64,000 bases of DNA from Arthrobacter sp. OY3WO11 (lineage in GTDB: Bacteria > Actinomycetota > Actinomycetes > Actinomycetales > Micrococcaceae): the NCBI RefSeq assembly GCF_001641125.1, contig NZ_LWLP01000001.1:256156-320155 (forward strand), read 5' to 3'. Each line of letters starts with the position of its first letter. Within the stretch, counting starts at the first letter, position 1. The position numbers and the translations under genes are program-made. The notes below the pieces were generated by a model that was given only the letters and a program-made list of their open reading frames with translations, searched no databases and was not told where the DNA came from. Positions 24,783-31,771 of the stretch are shown here, piece by piece.

Positions 24783-24794
24783 TAAGCATGCTTA
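24783..24794. promoter_or_regulatory. MarR-type box before the FMN stress-protein gene
   Basis: The exact palindrome TAAGCATGCTTA lies 56 bp before the start codon at 24850. The identical 12-mer occurs upstream of the marR gene at 30713-30724, with close variants nearby. Confidence 0.65.
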
Positions 24795-24849
24795 CCAATA
24801 GGCTGGGCCAGAGGGGAGTTCCCCCGCACGCAGACGAACGAGGTGAGAT

Positions 24850-25332
24850 ATGACTGACACTGAGAGCATCAGCAAGGTTACGGACATCATCAACGATTCC
24901 CGCATCGGAATGTTGACCACCATCAACGAAGAAGGCGCCCTCGTGAGCCGGCCGCTGGCTGTCCAGGATGTAAAGGACGACGGCGACATGTGGTTCTTCA
25001 CGGGCCTTGGCACCTCGCAGGTGGCCCATGTCCGGGCGGACCCCCGCGTCAACGTCTCCTTTGGCAAGAACACCGAGTGGGTTTCAGTTGCGGGCACGGC
25101 CGAGGTTGTCACGGACCGGGAGAAGATCCGTGAAATGTGGAACCAGGCTGTCGAAGCATGGTTCCCGGACGGACCGGACACCCCTGAGGTGTGCCTGCTC
25201 CGCATCGACTCCGATTCGGCGGAATACTGGACCAGCCCCGGCGGCACCGCTGCCACGGTGCTCCAGTGGGTCAAGTCCAAGGTCACCAACAGCCGGATGA
25301 GCGTCGGCGAGAGCGGCACGGTGGACCTGTAG
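24850..25332 (+). CDS. Pyridoxamine 5'-phosphate oxidase family protein (general stress protein 26 type)
   Basis: A 160-aa split-barrel flavoprotein. The pattern RIGMLTTINEEGALVSRPL, DMWFFTGLGTSQVAHV and VNVSFGKNTEWVSVAGTAEVV is that of the FMN-binding stress-protein group, and C-terminal EYWTSPGG completes the fold. Members bind FMN or F420 and reduce small molecules; true PNPOx activity is unlikely at this length. The start follows GAGGTGAG. The upstream TAAGCATGCTTA box links it to the MarR gene 6 kb away. It ends at a hairpin shared with the convergent neighbour. Confidence 0.88.
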   Translation: MTDTESISKVTDIINDSRIGMLTTINEEGALVSRPLAVQDVKDDGDMWFFTGLGTSQVAHVRADPRVNVSFGKNTEWVSVAGTAEVVTDREKIREMWNQAVEAWFPDGPDTPEVCLLRIDSDSAEYWTSPGGTAATVLQWVKSKVTNSRMSVGESGTVDL

Positions 25333-25357
25333 GGTCTGCCGGCCGGATGGAATTGCA

Positions 25358-25387
25358 GGGACGGGGCGGCTGAGGCCGCCCCGTCCC
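25358..25387. terminator. Bidirectional hairpin between convergent genes
   Basis: A perfect 13-bp stem, GGGACGGGGCGGC with GCCGCCCCGTCCC, loop TGAG. No T-run on either side. Confidence 0.65.
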
Positions 25388-25401
25388 TGGCGTTTGTGCT
25401 G

Positions 25402-26013
25402 TTATCCGGGCTCCACCGCTGAGAGGGCGGCCAGGACCTCCGGCAGCAGCAGGCTGTTCCGGCCCCAGACGGGATCGAAGACCTCCACATACCAGGAGTC
25501 GGCGAGCAGCAGCGCCAGGGAATCGTTGGTTTCCTCCGCCCAGTCGCGGATCTGTTCCTCGTCCACCGGATTCTCGCTGGAGCCCAGCACCGTGGTGACT
25601 TCAGTTCCTGCCAGCGTCACCGGGATGGCGGCGCTGCTGGCCTCGCCGGGGGCATGCGCCACGGTAACCAGCTCCGTGCGGGCGGACAGGCCGATAAGGG
25701 CTGAGGCGGCGGCGGCGGAGCAAAACCCCGTCACGTACTGCCGCTGCGCCGCCGGGCCCAGGCGGAGGCCGGGCTGGGACTCCTTGGTGAAGAGTCCAAG
25801 ACGGTTCAACTCCGCGAGGGAGGCCGCGATTGGACGGGTTTCGCCGTCAAAGCCGGGGGCGAACGTTCCTGGCTGGTATTGGCTTGCCCCTTCCAGCCAG
25901 CGGGCGGTCAGTTCTCCGGCCGCAGCCAGGGTGGTGGCCTGCCGCCAGACGCCACGGTCCTCAAGCCTTCGGCCGAACTGGTCATGGGTTGGCAACTCCT
26001 GGGGATCCATCAT
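25402..26013 (-). CDS. DUF6919-type hypothetical protein
   Basis: A 203-aa protein without signal peptide or membrane helix. The segment TTLAAAGELTARWLEGASQYQPG followed by ELNRLGLFTKESQPG (about residues 26-83) matches what I recall of DUF6919, a family of actinobacterial proteins of unknown role. The C-terminal half contains SLALLLADSWYVEVFDPVWGRNSLL. No catalytic motif is recognised. It has two adjacent ATG codons and no clear ribosome binding site. Confidence 0.65.
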   Translation of the reverse strand: MMDPQELPTHDQFGRRLEDRGVWRQATTLAAAGELTARWLEGASQYQPGTFAPGFDGETRPIAASLAELNRLGLFTKESQPGLRLGPAAQRQYVTGFCSAAAASALIGLSARTELVTVAHAPGEASSAAIPVTLAGTEVTTVLGSSENPVDEEQIRDWAEETNDSLALLLADSWYVEVFDPVWGRNSLLLPEVLAALSAVEPG

Positions 26014-26070
26014 TGGATGCTATCGCCGCAGGGTTCCCTGTTCCACGGCACGCGACACAGCGGGTAACGT

Positions 26071-26673
26071 CTAGGCCTGCTCCGCGGGGACGCCTGCTGC
26101 CCGCTCGGCAGCGGCAAGGGTGGCACCCAGGCTGGTGACGGCGTCGGGATATCCCTGGTGGGGCGCGCCACGCAGCTCGTCAGCCTGCCGCATGGCCTTG
26201 ATGAGGGCTGAGGTTTCGGGGGTCCGGACGTCCGTCAGCGCCGGATAATCAATGGAGCAGGCCGGATCCAGCTCATAGCGCCGCCACCGGGCAATCAGTT
26301 CGTCATGCCGGGCCTGGGCAGCGAGATGGGCGGACTCCAGCGCCCGGTAGTCATTGCGCGCCGTACGCCGCGCAAGGTACTTCGGCGTCCAGAGGTAGGC
26401 GGCCACGCCGGCGGCAATGCCCGCGCCACCCAGGAACAGTCCCGTCCACGGCGAGATCAAGGTGGGGATGAGCAGGGCGGGAACAGCAACGGCTGACCCA
26501 AGGAACAGGTCCCAGAACAGCTGGTCCGAACGCTCAGTTGGGCCGCTTCCGCCGGCAAGCGCGCGCCGCCGGACCACAAAGATGGTGGCCGCAACACTGG
26601 CAACCAGCACCGGGCCGCAGAGCAGCAGGGCCCAGGCTCCCTGGACCAGTCCCTCGAAGAATCCTTCCCCCAT
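26071..26673 (-). CDS. Hypothetical membrane protein
   Basis: A 200-aa protein with four hydrophobic segments in its first half (about residues 5-30, 48-68, 70-90 and overlapping) and a charged helical second half with YRALESAHLAAQARHDELIARWRRYELDP, here split by position into a likely coiled region (about 105-135). Family not recognised. The ATG at 26673 is preferred over GTG at 26682 because CAGG precedes it at a normal distance. It is separate from its neighbours, with 57 bp to the DUF6919 gene. Confidence 0.6.
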   Translation of the reverse strand: MGEGFFEGLVQGAWALLLCGPVLVASVAATIFVVRRRALAGGSGPTERSDQLFWDLFLGSAVAVPALLIPTLISPWTGLFLGGAGIAAGVAAYLWTPKYLARRTARNDYRALESAHLAAQARHDELIARWRRYELDPACSIDYPALTDVRTPETSALIKAMRQADELRGAPHQGYPDAVTSLGATLAAAERAAGVPAEQA

Positions 26674-26827
26674 GGCGGACACCTGACTTCCAGCGCATGC
26701 CCGGGCCGCGGAATCCCGGGCTGGTTATTCCATTCCACCCCGTTACTGAAGGTGGGTCAATGGTGCGGGCACACCAGGCCGGAACGGGCACCTTCCCGGA
26801 GGGCGGAACGCCACGTACCGTGGGTCC

Positions 26828-27208
26828 ATGAGACTCAAAATGTGCAGCATCCACGTCAAGGACCCCGCCGCCGCCCACGCCTTCTACACGGGAACCCTCG
26901 GCTTCGAGACGCTGATGGCCATGCCCGAGCACAACCTGTACATCATTAAGGACCCCGGCTCGGATGCGGGTTCGGTAGGGCTGCTTCTGGAGCCCAGCGA
27001 CAACCCGATCGGCGCCGCGTACATGAACGCCGTGCACGACGCCGGCCTTCCTGCCATCGTCTTTGGCGTGCCGGATGTGCGGGCGGAGTATGAGCGGCTG
27101 CTGGCGGCGGGGGTCAGCTTCAAGGGCGAGCCCGCTGAGGATCCTTCCGGGATCAGCGCGGTGTTCGACGACGGCTGCGGCAACTACATCCAGCTGCACC
27201 AGGACTGA
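26828..27208 (+). CDS. VOC (glyoxalase/bleomycin-resistance fold) protein
   Basis: A 126-aa protein with the paired beta-alpha-beta-beta-beta units of the vicinal oxygen chelate fold. It opens with MRLKMCSIHVKDPAAAHAFY and closes with VFDDGCGNYIQLHQ, where the His and Gln/Glu positions used for metal binding are found. Length is typical for a single-domain dimeric VOC protein. The reaction is unknown. It is a single gene. Confidence 0.85.
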   Translation: MRLKMCSIHVKDPAAAHAFYTGTLGFETLMAMPEHNLYIIKDPGSDAGSVGLLLEPSDNPIGAAYMNAVHDAGLPAIVFGVPDVRAEYERLLAAGVSFKGEPAEDPSGISAVFDDGCGNYIQLHQD

Positions 27209-27223
27209 GGGTCCCGGGCGGGT

Positions 27224-27628
27224 CTACTCGGCCTTGGCGCGGGCCTTCTTGGCGTCCTTCTTGGCGGATTCTTCCTTGACGCGCTGGGCCTCGGCCCGGA
27301 CGGCGGCATGCGTGGCCCGCTCGGTGACCAGCCACTGCGGGGGAGCCTGCAGCAGCGCGGTGATCTCCGCCGTCGTCAGCGCTTCCTCAACGCCGCCGCG
27401 CGCCAGGCCGCTGATGGAAACGTTCAACTTCTGGGCCACCACCGGGCGGGGGTGCGGGCCGTTGCGGCGGAGCTCGGCAAGCCACTCAGGCGGGTTGGCC
27501 TGCAGTTCGGCGAACTCGGCGCGGGTGATGGTTGAATCCTGGAACTCCTGGGGCGTGGCGGGCAGGTAGATGCCAAGTTTCTTGGCAACAGTGGCCGGCT
27601 TCATGGACTGGGAGTTTGCAGAGGTCAT
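27224..27628 (-). CDS. DUF5997 family protein
   Basis: A 134-aa protein beginning with a short polar leader, then PATVAKKLGIYLPATPQEFQ and NPPEWLAELRRNGPHPRPVVAQKLNVSISGLARGG, which I recognise as DUF5997. The tail is Lys/Ala/Glu-rich and probably helical or disordered. The KLNVSISGLAR segment looks like a small helix-turn-helix, so nucleic-acid binding is possible. It is divergent from a LysR-effector-domain gene with 37 bp between the starts, a pairing I recall from other actinobacteria. Confidence 0.75.
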   Translation of the reverse strand: MTSANSQSMKPATVAKKLGIYLPATPQEFQDSTITRAEFAELQANPPEWLAELRRNGPHPRPVVAQKLNVSISGLARGGVEEALTTAEITALLQAPPQWLVTERATHAAVRAEAQRVKEESAKKDAKKARAKAE

Positions 27629-27665
27629 GCTTCAAGGGTATCCGGGCGGACGGTACTGTGAAGAC

Positions 27666-28433
27666 GTGCCCTCCCACGACATCCCCCAGACAACCGGTCC
27701 CGGTGACCAGGACCAGCCTGCCGGGCAGGCGGAAGACGCCGTTCCCCGCATGCTCCGCATCGCCTATGTGGCCGGCGTAACCCCGGGCAAATGGATCCGG
27801 CGGTGGGAAGAGCGGATGCCGGACGTTCCGCTGCGGGCCTTTATGTCCGACGACGGCGCGCAGGTTGCGGTGCTCCGCGAAGGTTCCGCGGACCTCAGCT
27901 TCGTCCGGCTCCCCGTGGAGCGCGAAGGCCTCAGCGTCATTCCGCTGTACGAGGAGCAGCCGGTGGTGGTGGCGCCCAAGGGACATGAGATTTCCGTGTT
28001 CGAGGAGGTGGCCCTGGCCGACCTCGAACAGGAATCCTTCCTCGACGTGGCTGCACTCGGAGGCCCGGAGCCCGCGCTGCAGGTGGTGGCCACGGGCGCC
28101 GGGCTGGCCATCCTCCCCATGTCCGTTGCCCGGCACTTCAACGTCAAAGACACGGTGGCGCGGCGGCTCACCGGTGCTCCGGCCACGGAAATCGCCGTGG
28201 CGTGGGCTTCGGATTCAACTGATGAAGTGATCGAGGAGTTCATCGGGATCGTCCGCGGACGGACTGCCCAAAGCTCCCGCCAGCCTTCGGCCCAGCCGGT
28301 GAAAACCAAGAAAGAGCCCAAACCGGACCGCCGGGGTACCGGAGCCAAGAAGGCGCCCAAGGTGGCCCAGCGGTACGCGCCGAACCCGGACAAGGGGCGG
28401 GGCAAGGGCTCGCGGAAGAAGGGCAAGCGGTAG
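27666..28433 (+). CDS. LysR-type effector-binding domain protein lacking a helix-turn-helix
   Basis: A 255-aa protein. Residues about 30-195 match the periplasmic-binding-protein-like effector domain of LysR regulators (LRIAYVAGVTPGKWIRRWEER ... GAGLAILPMSVARHFN), but no N-terminal DNA-binding domain exists before it. The last 60 residues are strongly basic (KTKKEPKPDRRG, KGSRKKGKR) and likely disordered. The GTG at 27666 is the first reasonable start; upstream frame overlaps the divergent DUF5997 gene. With that neighbour it may form a two-part sensor; this is inference. Confidence 0.78.
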   Translation: MPSHDIPQTTGPGDQDQPAGQAEDAVPRMLRIAYVAGVTPGKWIRRWEERMPDVPLRAFMSDDGAQVAVLREGSADLSFVRLPVEREGLSVIPLYEEQPVVVAPKGHEISVFEEVALADLEQESFLDVAALGGPEPALQVVATGAGLAILPMSVARHFNVKDTVARRLTGAPATEIAVAWASDSTDEVIEEFIGIVRGRTAQSSRQPSAQPVKTKKEPKPDRRGTGAKKAPKVAQRYAPNPDKGRGKGSRKKGKR

Positions 28434-28523
28434 CCTGTTTGGCCCCCAGCTGCTTAGTGCCGGATGCATAGCGAAGGCGAAGGCCGGGGTCTGCGGTACA
28501 AGCAGGATTAACAGCGATAACGG

Positions 28524-28557
28524 CAACAGGCCGGCTCCAAGGGGAGCCGGCCTGTTG
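28524..28557. terminator. Bidirectional terminator hairpin
   Basis: A perfect 15-bp stem, CAACAGGCCGGCTCC with GGAGCCGGCCTGTTG, loop AAGG. It lies between the LysR-effector gene and the convergent DUF3618 gene. The rest of the 148-bp gap shows nothing. Confidence 0.75.
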
Positions 28558-28581
28558 CTGTCTAGATATTCCTAGATAGTC

Positions 28582-29244
28582 CTAGGTGTTTTTGACGTTG
28601 CTTGCGGCGTCGGTGGTGCGGTCTTTGACGTCTGTGGCGGCGTGTTGGCCTTCGGCTTTGACGTTTTGGGCGGCGTCGGTGGCGGTGGCCTTGACGTTTT
28701 CCATGGCTTCCTGGGCGGGTTCCTTGAGGTCCTGGACCAGGTCCTTGGCGGCGTCGGTGACCTGGGTGGCCAGGGGCTGGGCGGCGGTTTTGAGCTGGTC
28801 CGCGGCTTCCCGTTCCTTTTGGCTGGCCGGGATCAGGGAGGAGATCAGCATTCCGGCGCCGAACGCGATCAGGCCCGCGGCCAGGGGGTTGCCCTGGGTT
28901 TTGGCTTTGACCTGGTCCGGTGCGTTGGAGATCGCTGTTCCGGCATCGCCGAGTTTGGCCGCGGCGGTGTCTTTGGCCCCGTGCAGGGTGTCTCCGGTGG
29001 AGTGCAGTGCGTTGCCGGTGTGTCCGGCGCCGCTGTGCATGGTGTCCTGAACACGGGTAGTGGTGTGGTCTGCTGCGCCCATGATTTTCTCCTTGACCCC
29101 GCTGACTGTGTCTTTAAGCTTGTCGGTCTGGCGGTGGACGATGTTTGAGGGGGTGACTTTGTCGGCCACGGCGTCAACGTTGGTGCCCAGGCGTGCGCGG
29201 GTGGCTTCTATGTCTGAACGGATTGCGTCCGGGTTATCGCTCAT
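28582..29244 (-). CDS. DUF3618 domain protein with LEA-like helix repeats
   Basis: A 220-aa protein. The first 50 residues (NPDAIRSDIEATRARLGTNVDAVADKV) are the DUF3618 helix found in actinobacterial membrane-associated stress proteins. A long amphipathic Ala/Thr/Asp/Lys-rich region follows, with one hydrophobic helix (about 128-148) and a C-terminal stretch of repeats of the form DAAxNVKxxx, LEA-like. Function unknown; membrane protection under stress is a guess. Last gene of a three-gene leftward operon; it overlaps the holin-like gene by 4 bp. Confidence 0.8.
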   Translation of the reverse strand: MSDNPDAIRSDIEATRARLGTNVDAVADKVTPSNIVHRQTDKLKDTVSGVKEKIMGAADHTTTRVQDTMHSGAGHTGNALHSTGDTLHGAKDTAAAKLGDAGTAISNAPDQVKAKTQGNPLAAGLIAFGAGMLISSLIPASQKEREAADQLKTAAQPLATQVTDAAKDLVQDLKEPAQEAMENVKATATDAAQNVKAEGQHAATDVKDRTTDAASNVKNT

Positions 29245-29672
29245 CGGTTTACCTCACCTGGTTTTAGGGTTGGGGGTATTTCGGACAGGGTTTCGCTGGT
29301 CTGGGGCAGGCCCTTGACCTGTTTGAGTTCCTTGCGGCCGATCGAGGCCAGGACCGCGGCGATGATGCCCCAGATCACGGCGACGATCAGGGCGGCCCAG
29401 CCCAGTGGCATCAGGGCGCCCAGGGCGAACATCAGGCCCAGGGACAGGAAGATCAGGACGAAGTGTCCTGCCACGCCTGCCCCGGCGAGCATGCCCGCGC
29501 CCTTGCCCGCCTTGGTGGCGGACTGTTTGGCCTCGGCCTTGGCCAGCTCGACTTCCTGGCGCATGAGCGTGGACAGGTCACGGGTCACGTCCCCGAGCAG
29601 CTCACCCAGCGAGGCGTTATCCGCCTTCTGGTGCGCCTCACTCGGAGCGGGTTCCGGAATCGAACTACTCAC
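29241..29672 (-). CDS. Phage-holin-family (Holin-X) membrane protein
   Basis: A 143-aa protein. An amphipathic helix (LGELLGDVTRDLSTLMRQEV, about 23-42) and KAEAKQSATKAGKGAGMLAG precede two transmembrane helices (about 65-85 and 90-110), the layout of the actinobacterial Holin-X family. Despite the name there is no phage gene nearby. The GTG start overlaps the upstream stop by 4 bp. Probably a chromosomal envelope protein expressed with the DUF3618 partner. Confidence 0.82.
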   Translation of the reverse strand: MSSSIPEPAPSEAHQKADNASLGELLGDVTRDLSTLMRQEVELAKAEAKQSATKAGKGAGMLAGAGVAGHFVLIFLSLGLMFALGALMPLGWAALIVAVIWGIIAAVLASIGRKELKQVKGLPQTSETLSEIPPTLKPGEVNR

Positions 29673-30526
29673 AGCTGACGTCCTTCCGATGAGCGGTAAC
29701 CGCCGTCGGTGCTGCGGTAGGAGCCGTCCTCGTCCCGGTAGGGGTCATCCTCGAACCGGAGGGGAGTGTCCTCAGCCGTGCCGGAGGGCAGGGAAGTGGT
29801 GGATACCGGAGCGCCGGCGCCTACAACAGGCTCGCTGTAGAGGTCGTCATTTCCGGCTGCATACACGGTCTCCTGGCGGAGGGGTGCAACCGGCTGGGGC
29901 TGCACGGACCGCTGCGACGGCGAACCATATGCGGCGCCGCGGGAATCCGGCGCGCCTGCGGTCAGCCCGCGGGTGAGCCGGCCGGCCAGGACGCCGGCGC
30001 CCGCTGCAAGCAGGAGGAAGGTGCCGGGGTTGTTGCGGGCAAACCTCTGGACTTCGCCGAGAATGTCGCCCGGCTGCTTGTTCTCCAGCCAGGAGGCCAC
30101 GGTGTCGGTGGTGCCGGCGGCCTGGCGGATCAGGTCGCTGGCCATGCCCTGTTGATCCGGCGCATCGGCCATGCTGTGCAGCTGGCTGGAGATGGTGCGG
30201 ATGCCTTCGGCGGCCTTCTGCTGCTGGGTTCCAGCCTGGCTTGTCAGGCCCGACTTTGCCTGGTGCAGCAGATCCTGCGCACTGGACTTCGCCTCGAACG
30301 CCACATGCGCGGCTTCTTCCTTGGCGGTCTGTGCAACGTTTTGGGCTGACGTTGCGGCCTGGCCGGCAACGTTCGACGCCTCTTCCTTTGCCGCCTGGCT
30401 CTTGGAGGTGCCGGCAGAACCCTGAACGGGGGCGGTGCCAAAGTTTTCATCGGCTCCTGCTGCGTTCACACCGTAAGGATCGGTGGTTGCAGTGCCGGGG
30501 GTCTGGGGCCATTGGTTCTCTGTCAT
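29669..30526 (-). CDS. LEA-like/membrane-associated hypothetical protein
   Basis: A 285-aa protein. Residues about 35-100 are Ala/Lys/Glu/Gln-rich helical repeats (KEEASNVAGQAATSAQNV, KEEAAHVAFEAKSSAQDL) like LEA proteins. A helix around residues 160-195 (FARNNPGTFLLLAAGAGVLAGRL) is hydrophobic. The last 80 residues are disordered and end in Asp/Tyr/Arg-rich repeats (DPYRDEDGSYRSTDGGYRSS). Family not recognised. It is the first gene of the three-gene operon and is divergent from the marR gene across the duplicated operator. Confidence 0.7.
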   Translation of the reverse strand: MTENQWPQTPGTATTDPYGVNAAGADENFGTAPVQGSAGTSKSQAAKEEASNVAGQAATSAQNVAQTAKEEAAHVAFEAKSSAQDLLHQAKSGLTSQAGTQQQKAAEGIRTISSQLHSMADAPDQQGMASDLIRQAAGTTDTVASWLENKQPGDILGEVQRFARNNPGTFLLLAAGAGVLAGRLTRGLTAGAPDSRGAAYGSPSQRSVQPQPVAPLRQETVYAAGNDDLYSEPVVGAGAPVSTTSLPSGTAEDTPLRFEDDPYRDEDGSYRSTDGGYRSSEGRQL

Positions 30527-30582
30527 CGGGCTCTCTTTCCTGAAGGGTCAGCTGGCGATCAAGAACCAGCAATGCTGGCTAG

Positions 30583-30621
30583 TAGTAAGCATGGTTACTA
30601 ATTAGATACTAAGCACACTTT
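30583..30621. promoter_or_regulatory. MarR-type bipartite operator, copy 1
   Basis: Two half-elements, TAAGCATGGTTA (30586-30597) and TAAGCACACTTT (30610-30621), have starts exactly 24 bp apart. The left one sits in the palindrome TAGTAA-N6-TTACTA (30583-30600). The block lies 57 bp before the start of the LEA/holin operon. Confidence 0.65.
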
Positions 30622-30685
30622 CCTTTTGAAGCGCAAGAGGGCCGCCTAATAAAGGCTCTCAGGAACGGCTCTGGGCCTGGGCGGA

Positions 30686-30724
30686 TAGTAAGCCTACTTG
30701 CGAATTGGATGCTAAGCATGCTTA
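30686..30724. promoter_or_regulatory. MarR-type bipartite operator, copy 2
   Basis: TAAGCCTACTTG (30689-30700) and the perfect palindrome TAAGCATGCTTA (30713-30724) again have starts 24 bp apart. Copy 2 matches copy 1 at about 29 of 38 positions. A possible marR promoter is TTGCGA (30698-30703) with TTATTG (30722-30727), both inside the operator. Confidence 0.65.
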
Positions 30725-30799
30725 TTGTAGAGAACGTAGCGACGCAACAAGAGGTGATCACACTCTGCACTTCGCCACCCACAGGAAGGCCACGGCCCG

Positions 30800-31330
30800 A
30801 TGACCAGCAATCTCGATCCAGATGCCCGCACCAGCTACCGCCTGATTTCTGTGGCGGCCAGGCTGGTGCAGCGGCGCCAGGACGACGCCCTGGCGCACTT
30901 GGGCCTGACCCGCGCGGCTGTGATAGCACTTGAAGGCCTGGCCAGCGGGCCCTTGAACCAAGAACAGCTTGCCGAAACCATACGGGTCCAGAGCCAGACT
31001 CTGGGACGGGTCCTGCTGCGGCTGGAGGGCGCCGGGTACATCACCAGGACGCGCCAGTCCACCGACCGCCGGCAATTCAAGGTGGAACTTACGGAATCAG
31101 GGGCAGCCATCCTGGAGGCCGCGCGTCGGGAAGAAATCAATGCCTACCCTGATGATCCGGACATCGGCTGGAAGGTCCTCAGCGAGGAGCTGGCAAAGTT
31201 CGTGAACGCGCTGCCGGCAAGCCGGAGCCAGGAGGTGCTCCCGTTCGCTCCGCCTGAGCACCGCACTCCGAGGCGCCCCCATGGCGCACGCGGCACCGGC
31301 CTTCGCGGCATGGACCAGTCCGGCCACTAA
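30800..31330 (+). CDS. MarR family transcriptional regulator
   Basis: A 176-aa regulator with a winged helix-turn-helix: LNQEQLAETIRVQSQTLGRVLLRLEGAGYITR (recognition region about residues 52-83) and the wing QSTDRRQFKVELTESG. The C-terminus (about 135-176) is longer than usual and Arg/His-rich. MarR proteins bind palindromes as dimers and release DNA on binding phenolic ligands or on oxidation; no Cys is present here, so redox sensing is unlikely. The nearby TAAGCATGCTTA-type boxes are its probable sites, giving autoregulation and control of the divergent operon. Confidence 0.88.
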   Translation: MTSNLDPDARTSYRLISVAARLVQRRQDDALAHLGLTRAAVIALEGLASGPLNQEQLAETIRVQSQTLGRVLLRLEGAGYITRTRQSTDRRQFKVELTESGAAILEAARREEINAYPDDPDIGWKVLSEELAKFVNALPASRSQEVLPFAPPEHRTPRRPHGARGTGLRGMDQSGH

Positions 31331-31405
31331 GGCGGACTGGCACGGCCGTTCGAGTCGGCGTCTCAACCTGCGCTAAGGCGGTAGCCGCCGGACTATGCCG
31401 GGCTG

Positions 31406-31744
31406 CTAAGCCGAGCAGGCATCCTTGAGTGCCTGGACGGACTCTGCCGGCACCTCGTCTCCGGCTTCCGCAATCTGGCCCAACGGCGTCGTAATTTCAG
31501 CCGGGACGCCAGCAGTGGACGCCGCAGAGACGAGGCCCGCCAGCAGCTGCTTGTCCTCGACGCTGACCAGCCCGTCCTGGACCACAGCGCAGATCTGGCG
31601 GTTCACTTCGGCCGCGCCCGCAGTGGCCACCTTTGAGGCAGCGTCGCTGACGGCATTGCCTGCGGCTTCCTCAACGGCACCACAGCCGGAAAGGAGCAGG
31701 AGCAAGGGAGCGGCGGACAGGACTGCGAGGCGGCGGTTCATCAA
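31406..31744 (-). CDS. Small putative lipoprotein
   Basis: A 112-aa protein with a signal peptide and lipobox LLSGC (Cys about residue 21). The mature part is Ala/Val-rich and helical, with Cys residues near QICAVVQDG and at ALKDACSA that could form a disulphide. Family not recognised. It is located alone between marR and the alditol oxidase gene, 27 bp from the latter's stop, so it may be co-transcribed with it. Confidence 0.65.
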   Translation of the reverse strand: MMNRRLAVLSAAPLLLLLSGCGAVEEAAGNAVSDAASKVATAGAAEVNRQICAVVQDGLVSVEDKQLLAGLVSAASTAGVPAEITTPLGQIAEAGDEVPAESVQALKDACSA

Positions 31745-31771
31745 CCCAGCCTATCGGGTGCGCACAAAGTG

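Noticed and set aside
28582-30526. Prophage remnant because of a phage-holin-family gene
   Set aside because: No integrase, capsid, terminase or lysin gene is present, and Holin-X proteins are common chromosomal proteins in actinobacteria.
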